In this document: one piece after another, positions 6,801 through 15,181 of the stretch
Position numbering within the stretch: the stretch's first letter is position 1
Layout: every line of letters starts with the position of its first letter
Assembly (NCBI GenBank): GCA_045577735.1
Contig: JAZNIY010000025.1
Coordinates: forward strand, 62,001-126,000
Direction: 5' to 3'
Length of the DNA: 64,000 bases
From: Stercoripulliclostridium_A sp045577735
GTDB lineage: Bacteria; Bacillota; Clostridia; Christensenellales; DTU072
Notes under the pieces: generated by a model
Told to the model about the DNA's origin: nothing
Databases searched by the model: none
Seen by the model: the letters and a program-made list of their open reading frames with translations, nothing else
Position numbers and translations under genes: made by a program

Positions 6801-7580
6801 ATGTTATATCCTAGTGATATTCTGCTTATAGTTTTTGGTATTTTAATTGTTATAGCAATTTCTATAACTATTTTTCTTATACGCAAAGATAATATATTAC
6901 ATAGACCATTTTCTAAAGGTGATTTTGGCGAAGGTATGGTTCGTGCTACTATGGACTTTACTTTATCAAAAGATGTTTATAAAATATTCAATAATGTAAT
7001 GTTGTTTGATGGTGAGAAATCCATTCAAATAGACCATATCATAGCTTCCATATATGGAATATTCGTTGTGGAAACAAAGAATTATTCTGGTACTATATAT
7101 GGTTATGAGAACTCGAAAAACTTTACGCAATATGTTGGAAGACAACGTAATGTGTTTTATAGTCCGATTAAACAAAACAAAAGCCATATTTATGCACTTA
7201 ATAAAGTGGTAGGTTTGTATCCTTATACTTCCGTTATAATTTTTTTATCTCAAGCTAAGTTAAATGTACATTCTACTACGTTTGTTGGCTCTCCGTTGAA
7301 TGCCTCTCATTACATAAGAAGCTTTAACGACGTTAAGCTTACCGATGAACAGTTGAATGATTTTATAACCAAGTTAGAGAATAGTAACGTAAGCGATTTT
7401 ATTAGCAATAGGGAACACGTTGCGAACGTCAATTACAACTTAGAGAAATACGAAACTGCACTTGAAACTATGACTTGTCCTTGGTGTGGCAGTAAACTTG
7501 TACAACGTAAAGGTAAATACGGTGAATTTTATGGTTGTAGCGCATACCCAAAGTGCAAGTACATACACAAAGATAAGTAA
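6801..7580 (+). CDS. NERD-domain protein with topoisomerase-type zinc ribbon
   Basis: A 259-aa protein with one N-terminal membrane helix (about 7-27). A NERD domain spans about 40-160, with E44, D78 and the ETK of 91-93 (a PD-(D/E)XK-like site) and the SPIKQNKSH signature at 121-129. A C4 zinc ribbon of the topoisomerase type closes the protein (C226, C229, C246, C252). NERD proteins are thought to be nuclease-related. It lies between repressor and integrase, 9 nt after the repressor stop, so it is probably expressed in the lysogen. That is the place for a cargo (moron) gene, perhaps superinfection exclusion or defence, though this is inference. Confidence 0.72.
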   Translation: MLYPSDILLIVFGILIVIAISITIFLIRKDNILHRPFSKGDFGEGMVRATMDFTLSKDVYKIFNNVMLFDGEKSIQIDHIIASIYGIFVVETKNYSGTIYGYENSKNFTQYVGRQRNVFYSPIKQNKSHIYALNKVVGLYPYTSVIIFLSQAKLNVHSTTFVGSPLNASHYIRSFNDVKLTDEQLNDFITKLENSNVSDFISNREHVANVNYNLEKYETALETMTCPWCGSKLVQRKGKYGEFYGCSAYPKCKYIHKDK

Positions 7581-7837
7581 TAATCATCGAGCGTAGCGAA
7601 GCCCGGGAGGGCGCGAAGTGTAACGAAGCGATTAATAGCCGGTTGCTAGCAACCCTCCAACGAGTAGCTTATAAGCGTTAAGAACTTTAAGGGCCTTTCT
7701 GCACTCAGACATCAATTACCGGGAGACTATCATTCTTTCCAGCAAACCCACAAATTCAAACCTGAATTTGTGCAAAGAAATAACGAAAAGTAATATATAA
7801 TAAAAAGTGGTTGTCGGAGCTCTGAAGAGGAGCACGT
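7581..7837. other. Structured non-coding region upstream of integrase
   Basis: Contains GGAGGG (7606-7611) facing CCCTCC (7653-7658), the perfect 14-bp palindrome GGTTGCTAGCAACC (7641-7654), and a 10-bp stem CACAAATTCA/TGAATTTGTG (7749-7772). A TATAAT lies at 7796-7801. No excisionase-sized ORF is visible. The palindromes could be integrase arm sites, a single-strand origin, or a folded ssDNA recombination site. Confidence 0.45.
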
Positions 7838-8836
7838 ATGAATAAAGAGAACGAGTTGCTGCAGTTACTGCAGGAACTCACGTTAGGCTTGACTAACGTA
7901 AAAGAAGAATTAAGCATCCTTCGCGCTGCGCAAGTAACGTATGATACCTCACTCACCTATGGTGAGTGGCTTTTAACCTGGTTAGAAACTTATAAAAAAC
8001 CCAAAGTAAAGTACAATTATTATTTGAACCTAGTCGGCTACGTAAGAAATTACGTATTACCGATGTTTGGATCCAAACCACTTGTAAGTATAAATTCCAT
8101 GGAACTGCAGGAATTTTTGTTACGTATAAATATGCCGGCAACACGCACACAAGTGGCTGCAGTAATAAGCGCAAGTTTACGTAAGGCTTTCGAGCTGCGT
8201 CTTATTCCGTTCAACCCATACCTGGCTGTATGTTTTGAGCATTACGAGCAGCCGACGTTGGGAGCGCTCACCCACCGGCAATACGTTGACGTACTTAATG
8301 CAATTGACGTTCCGAAACGTTACGTGCAAACCTGGTTACTACTTGCTACCGGACTGCGACAGGGCGAGTGCCTTGCTCTCGAACGTCGCAACGTTGATTT
8401 GGAACGTAAAACGATAAGAGTGGAGAAGTCGCTCGAGCGCGGAACGTTGGAACTCGTAAAGCCCAAAACACGTGCCGGAGTGCGTACCGTTCCTATCGAG
8501 GAACCGCTGATAGGAATGCTAGCACCTTACCTAGATACGCCGGGGCGAATATTCCCGGAGAATACACCGGATAGTTTGTCCCGGTACTATCGCCGGTTAT
8601 TTGCCCGGCTAAATCTTCCCTTTAGCGGACATATCTTCCGGCACACGTTTATAACAAATGCGTACGAGCTCGAAATACCAGACTACGTAGTGCAACGTTG
8701 GTGCGGACATAGTAAACGTGCACAGGCAGACGTGTACCTAGCATTACGCAATGCCGGCGAGTTTGAAGAATCGGAATTGGTCCGTTATATGTTACGTCTA
8801 AAAAACCGAGCAGTGCCATCAATATTACGCACGTAA
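7838..8836 (+). CDS. int: Tyrosine recombinase (phage integrase)
   Basis: A 332-aa tyrosine recombinase: a SAM-like core-binding domain at about 35-130, then the catalytic domain with R174 (TGLRQGE), H265-x-x-R268 (HIFRHT), H291 and nucleophile Y300. All five signature positions are present, so it should be active. ATG 7838 follows GAGGAG. It is the gene nearest attR, the usual int-att arrangement, and the core site is inside tRNA-Ala. Integration would use the host tRNA end and restore the full tRNA at attR. Inoviruses commonly use host Xer instead; this one carries its own integrase. Confidence 0.93.
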   Translation: MNKENELLQLLQELTLGLTNVKEELSILRAAQVTYDTSLTYGEWLLTWLETYKKPKVKYNYYLNLVGYVRNYVLPMFGSKPLVSINSMELQEFLLRINMPATRTQVAAVISASLRKAFELRLIPFNPYLAVCFEHYEQPTLGALTHRQYVDVLNAIDVPKRYVQTWLLLATGLRQGECLALERRNVDLERKTIRVEKSLERGTLELVKPKTRAGVRTVPIEEPLIGMLAPYLDTPGRIFPENTPDSLSRYYRRLFARLNLPFSGHIFRHTFITNAYELEIPDYVVQRWCGHSKRAQADVYLALRNAGEFEESELVRYMLRLKNRAVPSILRT

Positions 8837-8879
8837 CACGCGCATTAAAGAGGTCAACACAATTTATAGGTAAAGAAAA

Positions 8880-8911
8880 AGCCCATTTTCGTTAGAAAAC
8901 AGGCTTTTTTG
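8880..8911. terminator. Bidirectional terminator between int and tRNA-Ala
   Basis: AAAAAGCC...TTTTC pairs with GAAAA...GGCTTTTT with two mismatches. T runs on both strands let it end int transcription and, after integration, serve as the new terminator of the minus-strand tRNA-Ala. Confidence 0.7.
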
Positions 8912-8917
8912 ATTATT

Positions 8918-8993
<76 letters not shown>

Positions 8994-9091
8994 AAGGCGT
9001 GTTTAATTTTAATATATTAGGCGTTGTTTGTCAATAGATTAAAATAAAATCGTTAAAAAGTTGTGGGTTTAAGATTTTCACTAAACTTTCA

Positions 9092-9120
9092 TTGTACTTG
9101 GTGTACTTTTGTGGTATTAT
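9092..9120 (+). promoter_or_regulatory. Promoter of a leaderless lipoprotein gene
   Basis: TTGTAC (9092-9097), 17-bp spacer, TATTAT (9115-9120). The ATG begins 6 nt after the -10 box, so transcription should start at or next to the ATG; no ribosome binding site fits in between. Confidence 0.65.
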
Positions 9121-9126
9121 TAAGAT

Positions 9127-10236
9127 ATGAAAAAGGTTCTAACGGTAATTTTAATATTTGCGCTTTGTCTAACTTTGGTAGTTGGTCTTGTTGCCTGCAA
9201 CAAGGATTGTAAGGAGCACGTCGACGAAAATGGCGACTACGTTTGCGACAATTGTGAGGAAAGTTTGCCTAACAATAACGAACAAAACGGTGACGATGAC
9301 TCTAACTCTAACGCCGGCGATAATGGTGAGGACAATGAAGATAATGATATTACCGTAGAGGCTGTACCCAAAGCTGAATATACTAGCGAAAAAGTAGGGG
9401 ACGTTACCTACGTCTATTATGGTACTTTGCCACTTTCCGCAGTAACGCAAGAGAACAATCTTCATAGCGTACTAGTAAACCTTATTGAAAGCTCTCAGCT
9501 CACTCCCAATGCAAGTGGGTATTACGTTCACAACGACAAGGAATATGCTTGCATTAGAGGAACGGAAGACAACGAGGGAATACGCCTCTCGAATGGTCTG
9601 ACGATGGAGGAAGACAAGCTTTACGTTTTTAACGTGGAAAAGATAAAATGGAGAGTGCTAGAAGAGAAAGATGGGCGTTCCGTACTGTTGTGTGAAAACA
9701 TAATAGCAGAGCATCATTTTAACCCTGCAGGCTCCTATAGTGTCAATTTAGGAACCCTAATTGGCACACCAAACAATGCTAACGATTACTCGGTTAGTGC
9801 CCTTCGTACCTACGTTAACGAAACCTTATTAAATGAAATTTTCACAGTTCGTGAAAAACAATCCATATTCGACACCAACGTTATTCTTCGCCCCGGTGAA
9901 AGTGCGTTTATGTTAACCCAAGGAATGTATGTAACAACGGTAAACAAGATGTATATTCCATCATACTGGGAAATAAACGAAAAGTACGACTTGAAGCAGG
10001 GAGAGAGCAAAGTTCCCGTTGCAGAAGTGCCAGACTACCAGTTGGCAAGTGGTTTTAATGCAAGTACAAACGGTACGCGTTACTATGCGTCTTGGTGGTT
10101 GCGTACTAGTGGTGAACATATTAACGAGGGAAACGTAGTAAACTACGATGGTACTATTGGTACCGATTCGTCTTGCTCGGTCAACCTTAGCGAAACAATA
10201 GGGATTCGCCCCATGATTACACTTAGAACGGCATAA
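9127..10236 (+). CDS. Lipoprotein with DUF6273-type C-terminal domain
   Basis: A 369-aa exported lipoprotein: a signal peptide with lipobox VAC and lipidated C24, followed by a short Cys-containing stretch (CKEHVDENGDYVCDNC) and an Asp/Asn/Glu-rich linker to about residue 78. The body ends in the pattern WWLR...GIRPMITL typical of DUF6273, a domain common in surface proteins of gut Clostridia. The molecular role is unknown. The start is ATG 9127 because the promoter lies immediately upstream. It is monocistronic with its own terminator, convergent to the TetR gene. A similar Cys-pair lipoprotein lies at 54693. Confidence 0.75.
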   Translation: MKKVLTVILIFALCLTLVVGLVACNKDCKEHVDENGDYVCDNCEESLPNNNEQNGDDDSNSNAGDNGEDNEDNDITVEAVPKAEYTSEKVGDVTYVYYGTLPLSAVTQENNLHSVLVNLIESSQLTPNASGYYVHNDKEYACIRGTEDNEGIRLSNGLTMEEDKLYVFNVEKIKWRVLEEKDGRSVLLCENIIAEHHFNPAGSYSVNLGTLIGTPNNANDYSVSALRTYVNETLLNEIFTVREKQSIFDTNVILRPGESAFMLTQGMYVTTVNKMYIPSYWEINEKYDLKQGESKVPVAEVPDYQLASGFNASTNGTRYYASWWLRTSGEHINEGNVVNYDGTIGTDSSCSVNLSETIGIRPMITLRTA

Positions 10237-10246
10237 CGTTAAGGAA

Positions 10247-10276
10247 TAAAAAAAGCACCCAACGGGGTGCTTTTTT
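10247..10276. terminator. Shared bidirectional terminator
   Basis: AAAAAGCACCC and GGGTGCTTTTTT-type arms with T runs on both strands, between the convergent lipoprotein and TetR genes. Confidence 0.85.
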
Positions 10277-10283
10277 GTTGCTA

Positions 10284-10886
10284 TCAATCTTTGAAAAGAG
10301 CAAGTAATACTTTTATTATGTTCGTGCGCATTTTATCATAATCAATATAATCGTGCAAATCGTAGACGCATTCGTGTGCGTAGGATTGTATCATTTCCAT
10401 TGCAAGGTGTACGCGCTCGTACAAGTCGCAAGGGGAGTAGCCCAAACCTTTTAGGGTATCAACGATGTTTACCGTCATATCCTTTTCAATTTCTAGGAAT
10501 TTGTTGCCAACTGCTTCGTCGGAAGAGGACAACGAGTGCAATGCCTCGTGTATGCTTGCGTTATGCTTGTGAATTTCTATAGTGCTATCAATAATGGTAG
10601 AAAGTAAGCTTTCAAAATCAAGAGGAGTTTCTAGGTTGTCAAAGATTTCCATAATAGGGGTAAATACCTTGTCTACGTAAATTGATAATACCTCTAAAAG
10701 AATATCTCTCTTGTCACGGAAGTACCCATACACAATCCCCGTCGATACACCTGCGTGTTTTGCAATTTGAGCCGTATTGGTATTAAAATATCCGTCGCGT
10801 GCAAAAAGTTCGTATCCAGCTTCTATAATACGATTTTTTTTGTCGATACTACGTTTTTGTTGTGGCGTCCTTATGCTTTCACCCAT
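10284..10886 (-). CDS. TetR/AcrR-family transcriptional regulator
   Basis: A 200-aa protein with an N-terminal TetR HTH (RIIEAGYELFARDGYFNT then VSTGIVYGYFRDKRDIL, about residues 18-65) and a helical ligand domain. The start is ATG 10886, since AAGGAGAG lies about 9 nt upstream; longer starts lack a site. It is divergent from feoAB, with about 180 bp between starts. The sequence does not show whether it controls feoAB, itself or a distant efflux gene. The inducer is unknown. Confidence 0.85.
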   Translation of the reverse strand: MGESIRTPQQKRSIDKKNRIIEAGYELFARDGYFNTNTAQIAKHAGVSTGIVYGYFRDKRDILLEVLSIYVDKVFTPIMEIFDNLETPLDFESLLSTIIDSTIEIHKHNASIHEALHSLSSSDEAVGNKFLEIEKDMTVNIVDTLKGLGYSPCDLYERVHLAMEMIQSYAHECVYDLHDYIDYDKMRTNIIKVLLALFKD

Positions 10887-10993
10887 TAAAGCACACTCTC
10901 CTTTATTTGGTAACATCATTATATCTTTTTATTAAAAATTTTGCAACCCAAAATATAAAACTGAAATTCTTTTCATATTTTTTCTTGTAACAC

Positions 10994-11022
10994 TTGACAA
11001 CCATAAATCATATTATTATAAT
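10994..11022 (+). promoter_or_regulatory. Consensus promoter of feoAB
   Basis: TTGACA (10994-10999), 17-bp spacer, TATAAT (11017-11022): a perfect sigma-A promoter about 48 nt upstream of the feoA ATG. The flanking AT-rich sequence may hold a Fur/DtxR-type operator, but no clear palindrome was identified. Confidence 0.8.
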
Positions 11023-11070
11023 AATGTCGAAAACTGAAACAAATTTCACATTTTGTGTAGGAGATATAAT

Positions 11071-11307
11071 ATGAAAGAAAAAAGACTAAGCGAGTACAAG
11101 ATTGGCGAGTACGGCAAGGTTAAAATCGTAGAGGGCGAGGGTAAAATCCGTCGTCGCCTTTTCGACATGGGAGTAACTCCAAGTGCAGACATTATTATGC
11201 GTAAGCGTGCACCCCTAGGCGATCCTATTGAAATAACCATTCGTGGTTATGAACTCACTCTTCGCAAAAGCGAAGCTGAATGTGTTGTAATGGAGGGAAG
11301 AAAATGA
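11071..11307 (+). CDS. feoA: Ferrous iron transport protein FeoA
   Basis: A 78-aa SH3-like FeoA protein (FDMGVTPSADIIMRKRAPLG then IEITIRGYELTLRKSEA). The start is ATG 11071, with AGGAGAT in front; an upstream TTG at 11053 is unlikely. FeoA modulates the FeoB channel/GTPase. Its stop overlaps the feoB start (ATGA), so the two are coupled. Confidence 0.92.
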   Translation: MKEKRLSEYKIGEYGKVKIVEGEGKIRRRLFDMGVTPSADIIMRKRAPLGDPIEITIRGYELTLRKSEAECVVMEGRK

Positions 11308-13658
11308 TTAGATTTGCTCTTGCTGGTAACCCAAATAGTGGTAAGACCACTCTATTTAATGCACTAACCGGTTCAACTGCCCACGTAGGCAATTGGCCCG
11401 GCGTTACGGTTGACAAGAAAGAGGGCACCTACAAAAAGTGTGCTGAACCCATTTCTATCGTTGACCTTCCCGGTATATATTCACTTTCTCCCTACACTCC
11501 CGAGGAAGTAATTTCTCGTAACTTTATACTTGATGAAAAACCCGATTGCGTAATAAACATCGTTGACGCAACCAACCTTGAGCGTAACCTTTACCTCACC
11601 ACTCAAATTATGGAAATCGACGTGCCAGTAATCATTGCGTTAAATATGATGGACGAGTTAACAAAGCGTGGTGATAAGATTGATGCTAAAGCACTGGAAG
11701 AAAAGGTTGGCGTGCCCGTAGTAGAGATTTCTGCACTTCGTGGCAAGGGCATAAACGAACTTATGGATCGTGCTTATGAAACCAGTAAGGTTCCAAGGAA
11801 GGGCAAGACCGTGTTAGAAAAGACGGCTCTAATCCACCTCATTAACGATTGCCGTATTGCTCTTTCCGGTCAAGGCGTAGACAACGCACTCTTCCACGCT
11901 GTTAAGCTTGTTGAAATGGATGAGCTTGAAGTAGCATCTCACCCTGCTTCTGCAAAGATGGTTGAGGAATTCAAAGAGGGATTTGAAGACGAATTGTTCG
12001 GCGATGACTTCGAAGCACTCATTGCAGATAGTAGATACAAATACATAGTAGGGCACTATTCACCCACCCTTACCAAAAAACCAAGAAAGGTTACCGAGCT
12101 AACAAAATCGGAAAAGATAGACAGAGTGTTTACCCACAAATATTTGGGCATACCACTATTTTTCATTATATTGTTTGCAGTATTCCACCTCACGTTTAGC
12201 GAAAATATGTTGTGGTTGGGTGCCGGCCCTCTGGCTGATTGGGTGTCCTGTGAAGGCACGGCATTCGAAGGCGTATTTGGTGATGGCGGACTAGCCTCTC
12301 CCGGTGTAATACTCTTCAACCTACTCGACCTAGCAACTGCATCACTTGGCGAAGTAATCATGGGCGCCATGGAGTCAGCCGGTATAGCCGAGTGGTTTAC
12401 GGGACTAATTTGCGATGGTATCTTTGGTGGTATCTTTGCAGTTTTAAGCTTCTTACCCCAAATACTACTCCTCTTCCTATTCTTCTCCATTTTGGAAGAC
12501 AGTGGTTATATGGCACGTGTAGCATTTATGCTAGACAAAATCTTCCGTAAGTTTGGTCTTTCCGGTAGGGCATTTATGCCTATGATTATGGGCTTTGGTT
12601 GCTCCGTACCTGCAATGATTAACACTCGTACCCTTGCTAACGAAAATGAAAGAGTGGCAACCATTCGCGTCATTCCCTTCTTTAGCTGTGGCGCAAAGCT
12701 CCCCATACTTACTGCCGTAGCAGGTGGCATAATGCAAGTATTCGGTGTTGGTAACGCCGACCTTATTACCTATGGTATGTACGTAATAGGTATTGTGGTC
12801 GCAATCGCTTCCGTAATACTAATGCGTTCAACCACGATGAAAGGCGAAGTTCCTCCCTTTATTATGGAGCTACCGGATTACCATAGTCCACAATTTAGGA
12901 ACCTAATGTTGCACTTGTGGGACAAAGCAAAGCACTTTATTCAAAAGGCTTTCACCATCATTTTGATTTCCACAATTATTATTTGGTTCATTAGCCACTT
13001 TAGTTGGCAATGGGAATTCCTTGTTGATGAAAGAATAGACGAAAGCATTCTTGCAGGCATAGGTGGACTAATTCAACCCATATTCACTCCCTTAGGTTTT
13101 GGTAGTCAGCTTAGCGCAATGGGTTGGGTATTTGCAGTAGGTGCTATTACCGGACTTATCGCAAAAGAAAACGTTATTGCAACCTTTGGTACTCTTGCAG
13201 CTTGCATCGTTGCCGGCTTTGAAGGAACCGAAGAGGGTGTTGCCGAAGTAGCACTTATGATACAAGCAACCGGCGCAAGTCTTCCCGCAATGATTAGCTT
13301 CATAGTATTTAACATGACGACTATACCTTGCTTTGCAGCGGTTGCAGCGGCAAAGGGCGAACTTTCCACCAAGAAGAAGTTTACCGGCACTTTGATTTTC
13401 TGGATTGTTACAAGCTATATCGTATCAAGTATGATTTACCTTATTGGCTCTTGGTGGTGGACTTGCTTCATCTTCCTAGCAGTTTGGTCAGTCGTTATAG
13501 CAGGCATCGTACTATATAACAAAGGCAAACTTGACCTAACCAACGTTAAGGCACTACTCAAAAAAATACCCTTAAAGAAAAAGACCAAGAGCGTAGGTTG
13601 CGGTTGTGGCTGTGCAGGATGCTCGGTTAAGGATCAATGTCCTTCCAACAAAAAATAA
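11304..13658 (+). CDS. feoB: Ferrous iron transporter FeoB
   Basis: A 784-aa inner-membrane Fe(II) transporter: a cytosolic G domain with G1 GNPNSGKT (8-15), G3 DLPG (54-57) and NMMD (114-117), a helical guanine-release spacer, then a polytopic domain with two inverted Gate segments (one beginning near PQILLLFLFFSILEDSGYMAR). It ends in an unusual cysteine-rich tail (GCGCGCAGC, then a further Cys after VKDQ) that resembles a fused FeoC-like or metal-binding element. ATG 11304 overlaps the feoA stop. There is no separate feoC. Expected to operate in anaerobic iron uptake. Confidence 0.95.
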   Translation: MIRFALAGNPNSGKTTLFNALTGSTAHVGNWPGVTVDKKEGTYKKCAEPISIVDLPGIYSLSPYTPEEVISRNFILDEKPDCVINIVDATNLERNLYLTTQIMEIDVPVIIALNMMDELTKRGDKIDAKALEEKVGVPVVEISALRGKGINELMDRAYETSKVPRKGKTVLEKTALIHLINDCRIALSGQGVDNALFHAVKLVEMDELEVASHPASAKMVEEFKEGFEDELFGDDFEALIADSRYKYIVGHYSPTLTKKPRKVTELTKSEKIDRVFTHKYLGIPLFFIILFAVFHLTFSENMLWLGAGPLADWVSCEGTAFEGVFGDGGLASPGVILFNLLDLATASLGEVIMGAMESAGIAEWFTGLICDGIFGGIFAVLSFLPQILLLFLFFSILEDSGYMARVAFMLDKIFRKFGLSGRAFMPMIMGFGCSVPAMINTRTLANENERVATIRVIPFFSCGAKLPILTAVAGGIMQVFGVGNADLITYGMYVIGIVVAIASVILMRSTTMKGEVPPFIMELPDYHSPQFRNLMLHLWDKAKHFIQKAFTIILISTIIIWFISHFSWQWEFLVDERIDESILAGIGGLIQPIFTPLGFGSQLSAMGWVFAVGAITGLIAKENVIATFGTLAACIVAGFEGTEEGVAEVALMIQATGASLPAMISFIVFNMTTIPCFAAVAAAKGELSTKKKFTGTLIFWIVTSYIVSSMIYLIGSWWWTCFIFLAVWSVVIAGIVLYNKGKLDLTNVKALLKKIPLKKKTKSVGCGCGCAGCSVKDQCPSNKK

Positions 13659-13690
13659 TCGGTTTTTGCCGTAGAAATGTATTTAGCGTG

Positions 13691-13719
13691 AAAAGGGAAC
13701 TCGGTAGGGTTCCTTTTTC
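13691..13719 (+). terminator. Terminator of feoAB
   Basis: GGAAC pairs with GTTCC, extended by A/T pairs, followed by TTTTTCT; 30-odd bases after the feoB stop. Confidence 0.7.
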
Positions 13720-13787
13720 TATTGCTTAGGTGGGATAGTACTAAATATATCAAGATATATTTTAGTAACGGGAGTGGCTTTTTTCGT

Positions 13788-13817
13788 TTGACTTTAATCT
13801 TTTTGCTATGATATATT
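13788..13817 (+). promoter_or_regulatory. Promoter of the purine operon
   Basis: TTGACT (13788-13793), 18-bp spacer, TATATT (13812-13817). The predicted start at about 13824 coincides with the first bases of the riboswitch. Confidence 0.65.
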
Positions 13818-13824
13818 ATTTATG

Positions 13825-13935
13825 TGACCTGCGACTGACGGAATTTTATGGATAACCATAGTGGAGCAGATCATCTTGGAAGCCGACCGTCTGGGCGCAC
13901 TATCTATATATAGATTAGTGCGCCCATTTTTGTTT
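13825..13935 (+). promoter_or_regulatory. ZTP (pfl) riboswitch with intrinsic terminator
   Basis: P1: TGACCTGC (13825-13832) with GCAGATCA (13866-13873). It contains the conserved GCGACTGACGG. P2: TATGG-ATAA-CCATA (13847-13860). P3/pseudoknot: GACGG (13837-13841) with CCGTC (13887-13891) in the signature CCGTCTGGGC. The tail of that motif is the first arm of a strong terminator, TGGGCGCACTA (13892-13902) with TAGTGCGCCCA (13916-13926), then T5. Ligand binding should hold P3 and free the operon; ZTP accumulates when 10-formyl-THF is short. Matches the known pfl motif by eye. Confidence 0.88.
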
Positions 13936-13950
13936 TCTTAGGAGGTTTAT

Positions 13951-14448
13951 ATGAGCAAAAAAATCGGTATTGTAATGGGAAGTGATAGCGATCTACCCAT
14001 CGTTAAAAAGGCTATGGATATGCTTGACGCTTTTGGTGTTAAGTATGAAGTACACGTCTATTCTGCACACAGAACGCCCGATGAAGCAGGCGTTTTTGCA
14101 TTTAATGCAAGACAAAAAGGTTTTGGCGCAATCATTGCAGCAGCAGGTATGGCGGCCCATCTTGCAGGCGCAATTGCAGCACGCACCACTCTTCCCGTAA
14201 TAGGTATTCCTTGCAAGTCAAGTTGCTTCGATGGTATGGACGCACTACTTTCTACTGTACAAATGCCTACCGGTATTCCGGTTGCAACCGTTGCCGTTAA
14301 CGGCGCAGCAAACGCAGCACTTCTTGCCATTCAAATGCTTGCAATAGAGGACAAGGAGCTCCAAGAAAAGTTGGATGCAAAAAGAGCAAGCGACGCACAA
14401 AAGGTACTAGAAAAGAACGACGCAATATGCGCCGAATACAATAAATAA
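13951..14448 (+). CDS. purE: N5-carboxyaminoimidazole ribonucleotide mutase PurE
   Basis: A 165-aa PurE converting N5-CAIR to CAIR in purine synthesis. Phosphate/substrate loops GSDSD (10-14) and SAHRTP (38-43) are present, as is the GMAAHLAGAIAA segment (class I PurE usually reads GGAAHLPG). AGGAGG precedes the ATG. It is the first gene of the operon, immediately after the riboswitch terminator. No purK is in the window; it may be elsewhere, or the carboxylation may be non-enzymatic in high CO2. Confidence 0.93.
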   Translation: MSKKIGIVMGSDSDLPIVKKAMDMLDAFGVKYEVHVYSAHRTPDEAGVFAFNARQKGFGAIIAAAGMAAHLAGAIAARTTLPVIGIPCKSSCFDGMDALLSTVQMPTGIPVATVAVNGAANAALLAIQMLAIEDKELQEKLDAKRASDAQKVLEKNDAICAEYNK

Positions 14449-14472
14449 ACATCATTTTAAGGAGAAAAATAT

Positions 14473-15159
14473 ATGATTACCAATCTTGTTTACACCGGCA
14501 AAACCAAGAACGTTTATGCACTCGACAACGGCAACTATCTCTTGAAGTTCAAAGACGATTGTACCGGTAAAGACGGCGTGTTCGATCCGGGTGAAAATAC
14601 CGTAGGTCTAACCATCGAAGGTGTGGGCGACGTAAATTTACGTATGTCCATCTACTTCTTTGAAAAAATCAATCAAGCAGGTATCAAGACTCATTACGTT
14701 TCCGCAAACCTTGACGATACCACCATGGAAGTTCTTCCTGCAAAGGCTTTCGGTAAGGGATTGGAAGTAATTTGTCGCTACAAGGCAGTAGGTAGTTTTT
14801 TCAGAAGATACTCCGATTATTGCACCCTCGGTCAAGACCTTCCCGCATACGTAGAAACCACCTTCAAAAACGACGAAAAGGGTGATCCCCTAGTAACCAA
14901 AGACGGACTCATCGACCTAGGCGTTATGACCAGCGAACAATATGATAGCGTAAAAGATATGACCCAAAAAATTACCGCCATCGTAGCCGATGACCTCAAA
15001 GAAAAGGGTCTTGAACTTTATGATATCAAGTTTGAATTCGGCTATGACAAAGACGGAAGCGTTATGCTTATTGACGAAATCGCATCCGGCAATATGCGTG
15101 TCTATAAGAATGGCGAATACGTCGATCCTATGACTCTTTCAAAACTTTTCTTTGCATAA
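14473..15159 (+). CDS. purC: SAICAR synthetase PurC
   Basis: A 228-aa phosphoribosylaminoimidazole-succinocarboxamide synthase, ATP-dependent ligation of aspartate to CAIR. It has the N-terminal VYTGKTKNVY and LKFKDDCTGKDG segments of the family, the SFFRRYS phosphate region and the C-terminal DEIASGNMRVYKNG with the DE metal site. Second gene of the operon, 24 bp after purE with an AAGGAG site. Length is typical. Confidence 0.93.
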   Translation: MITNLVYTGKTKNVYALDNGNYLLKFKDDCTGKDGVFDPGENTVGLTIEGVGDVNLRMSIYFFEKINQAGIKTHYVSANLDDTTMEVLPAKAFGKGLEVICRYKAVGSFFRRYSDYCTLGQDLPAYVETTFKNDEKGDPLVTKDGLIDLGVMTSEQYDSVKDMTQKITAIVADDLKEKGLELYDIKFEFGYDKDGSVMLIDEIASGNMRVYKNGEYVDPMTLSKLFFA

Positions 15160-15181
15160 ACTAACTAGATAAGGAGTAATT

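Noticed and set aside
7613..7628. Shared GCGAAGTGTAACG word with 27723-27735 as a second repeat family
   Set aside because: Only 13 identical bases with different flanks; too short to call a family.
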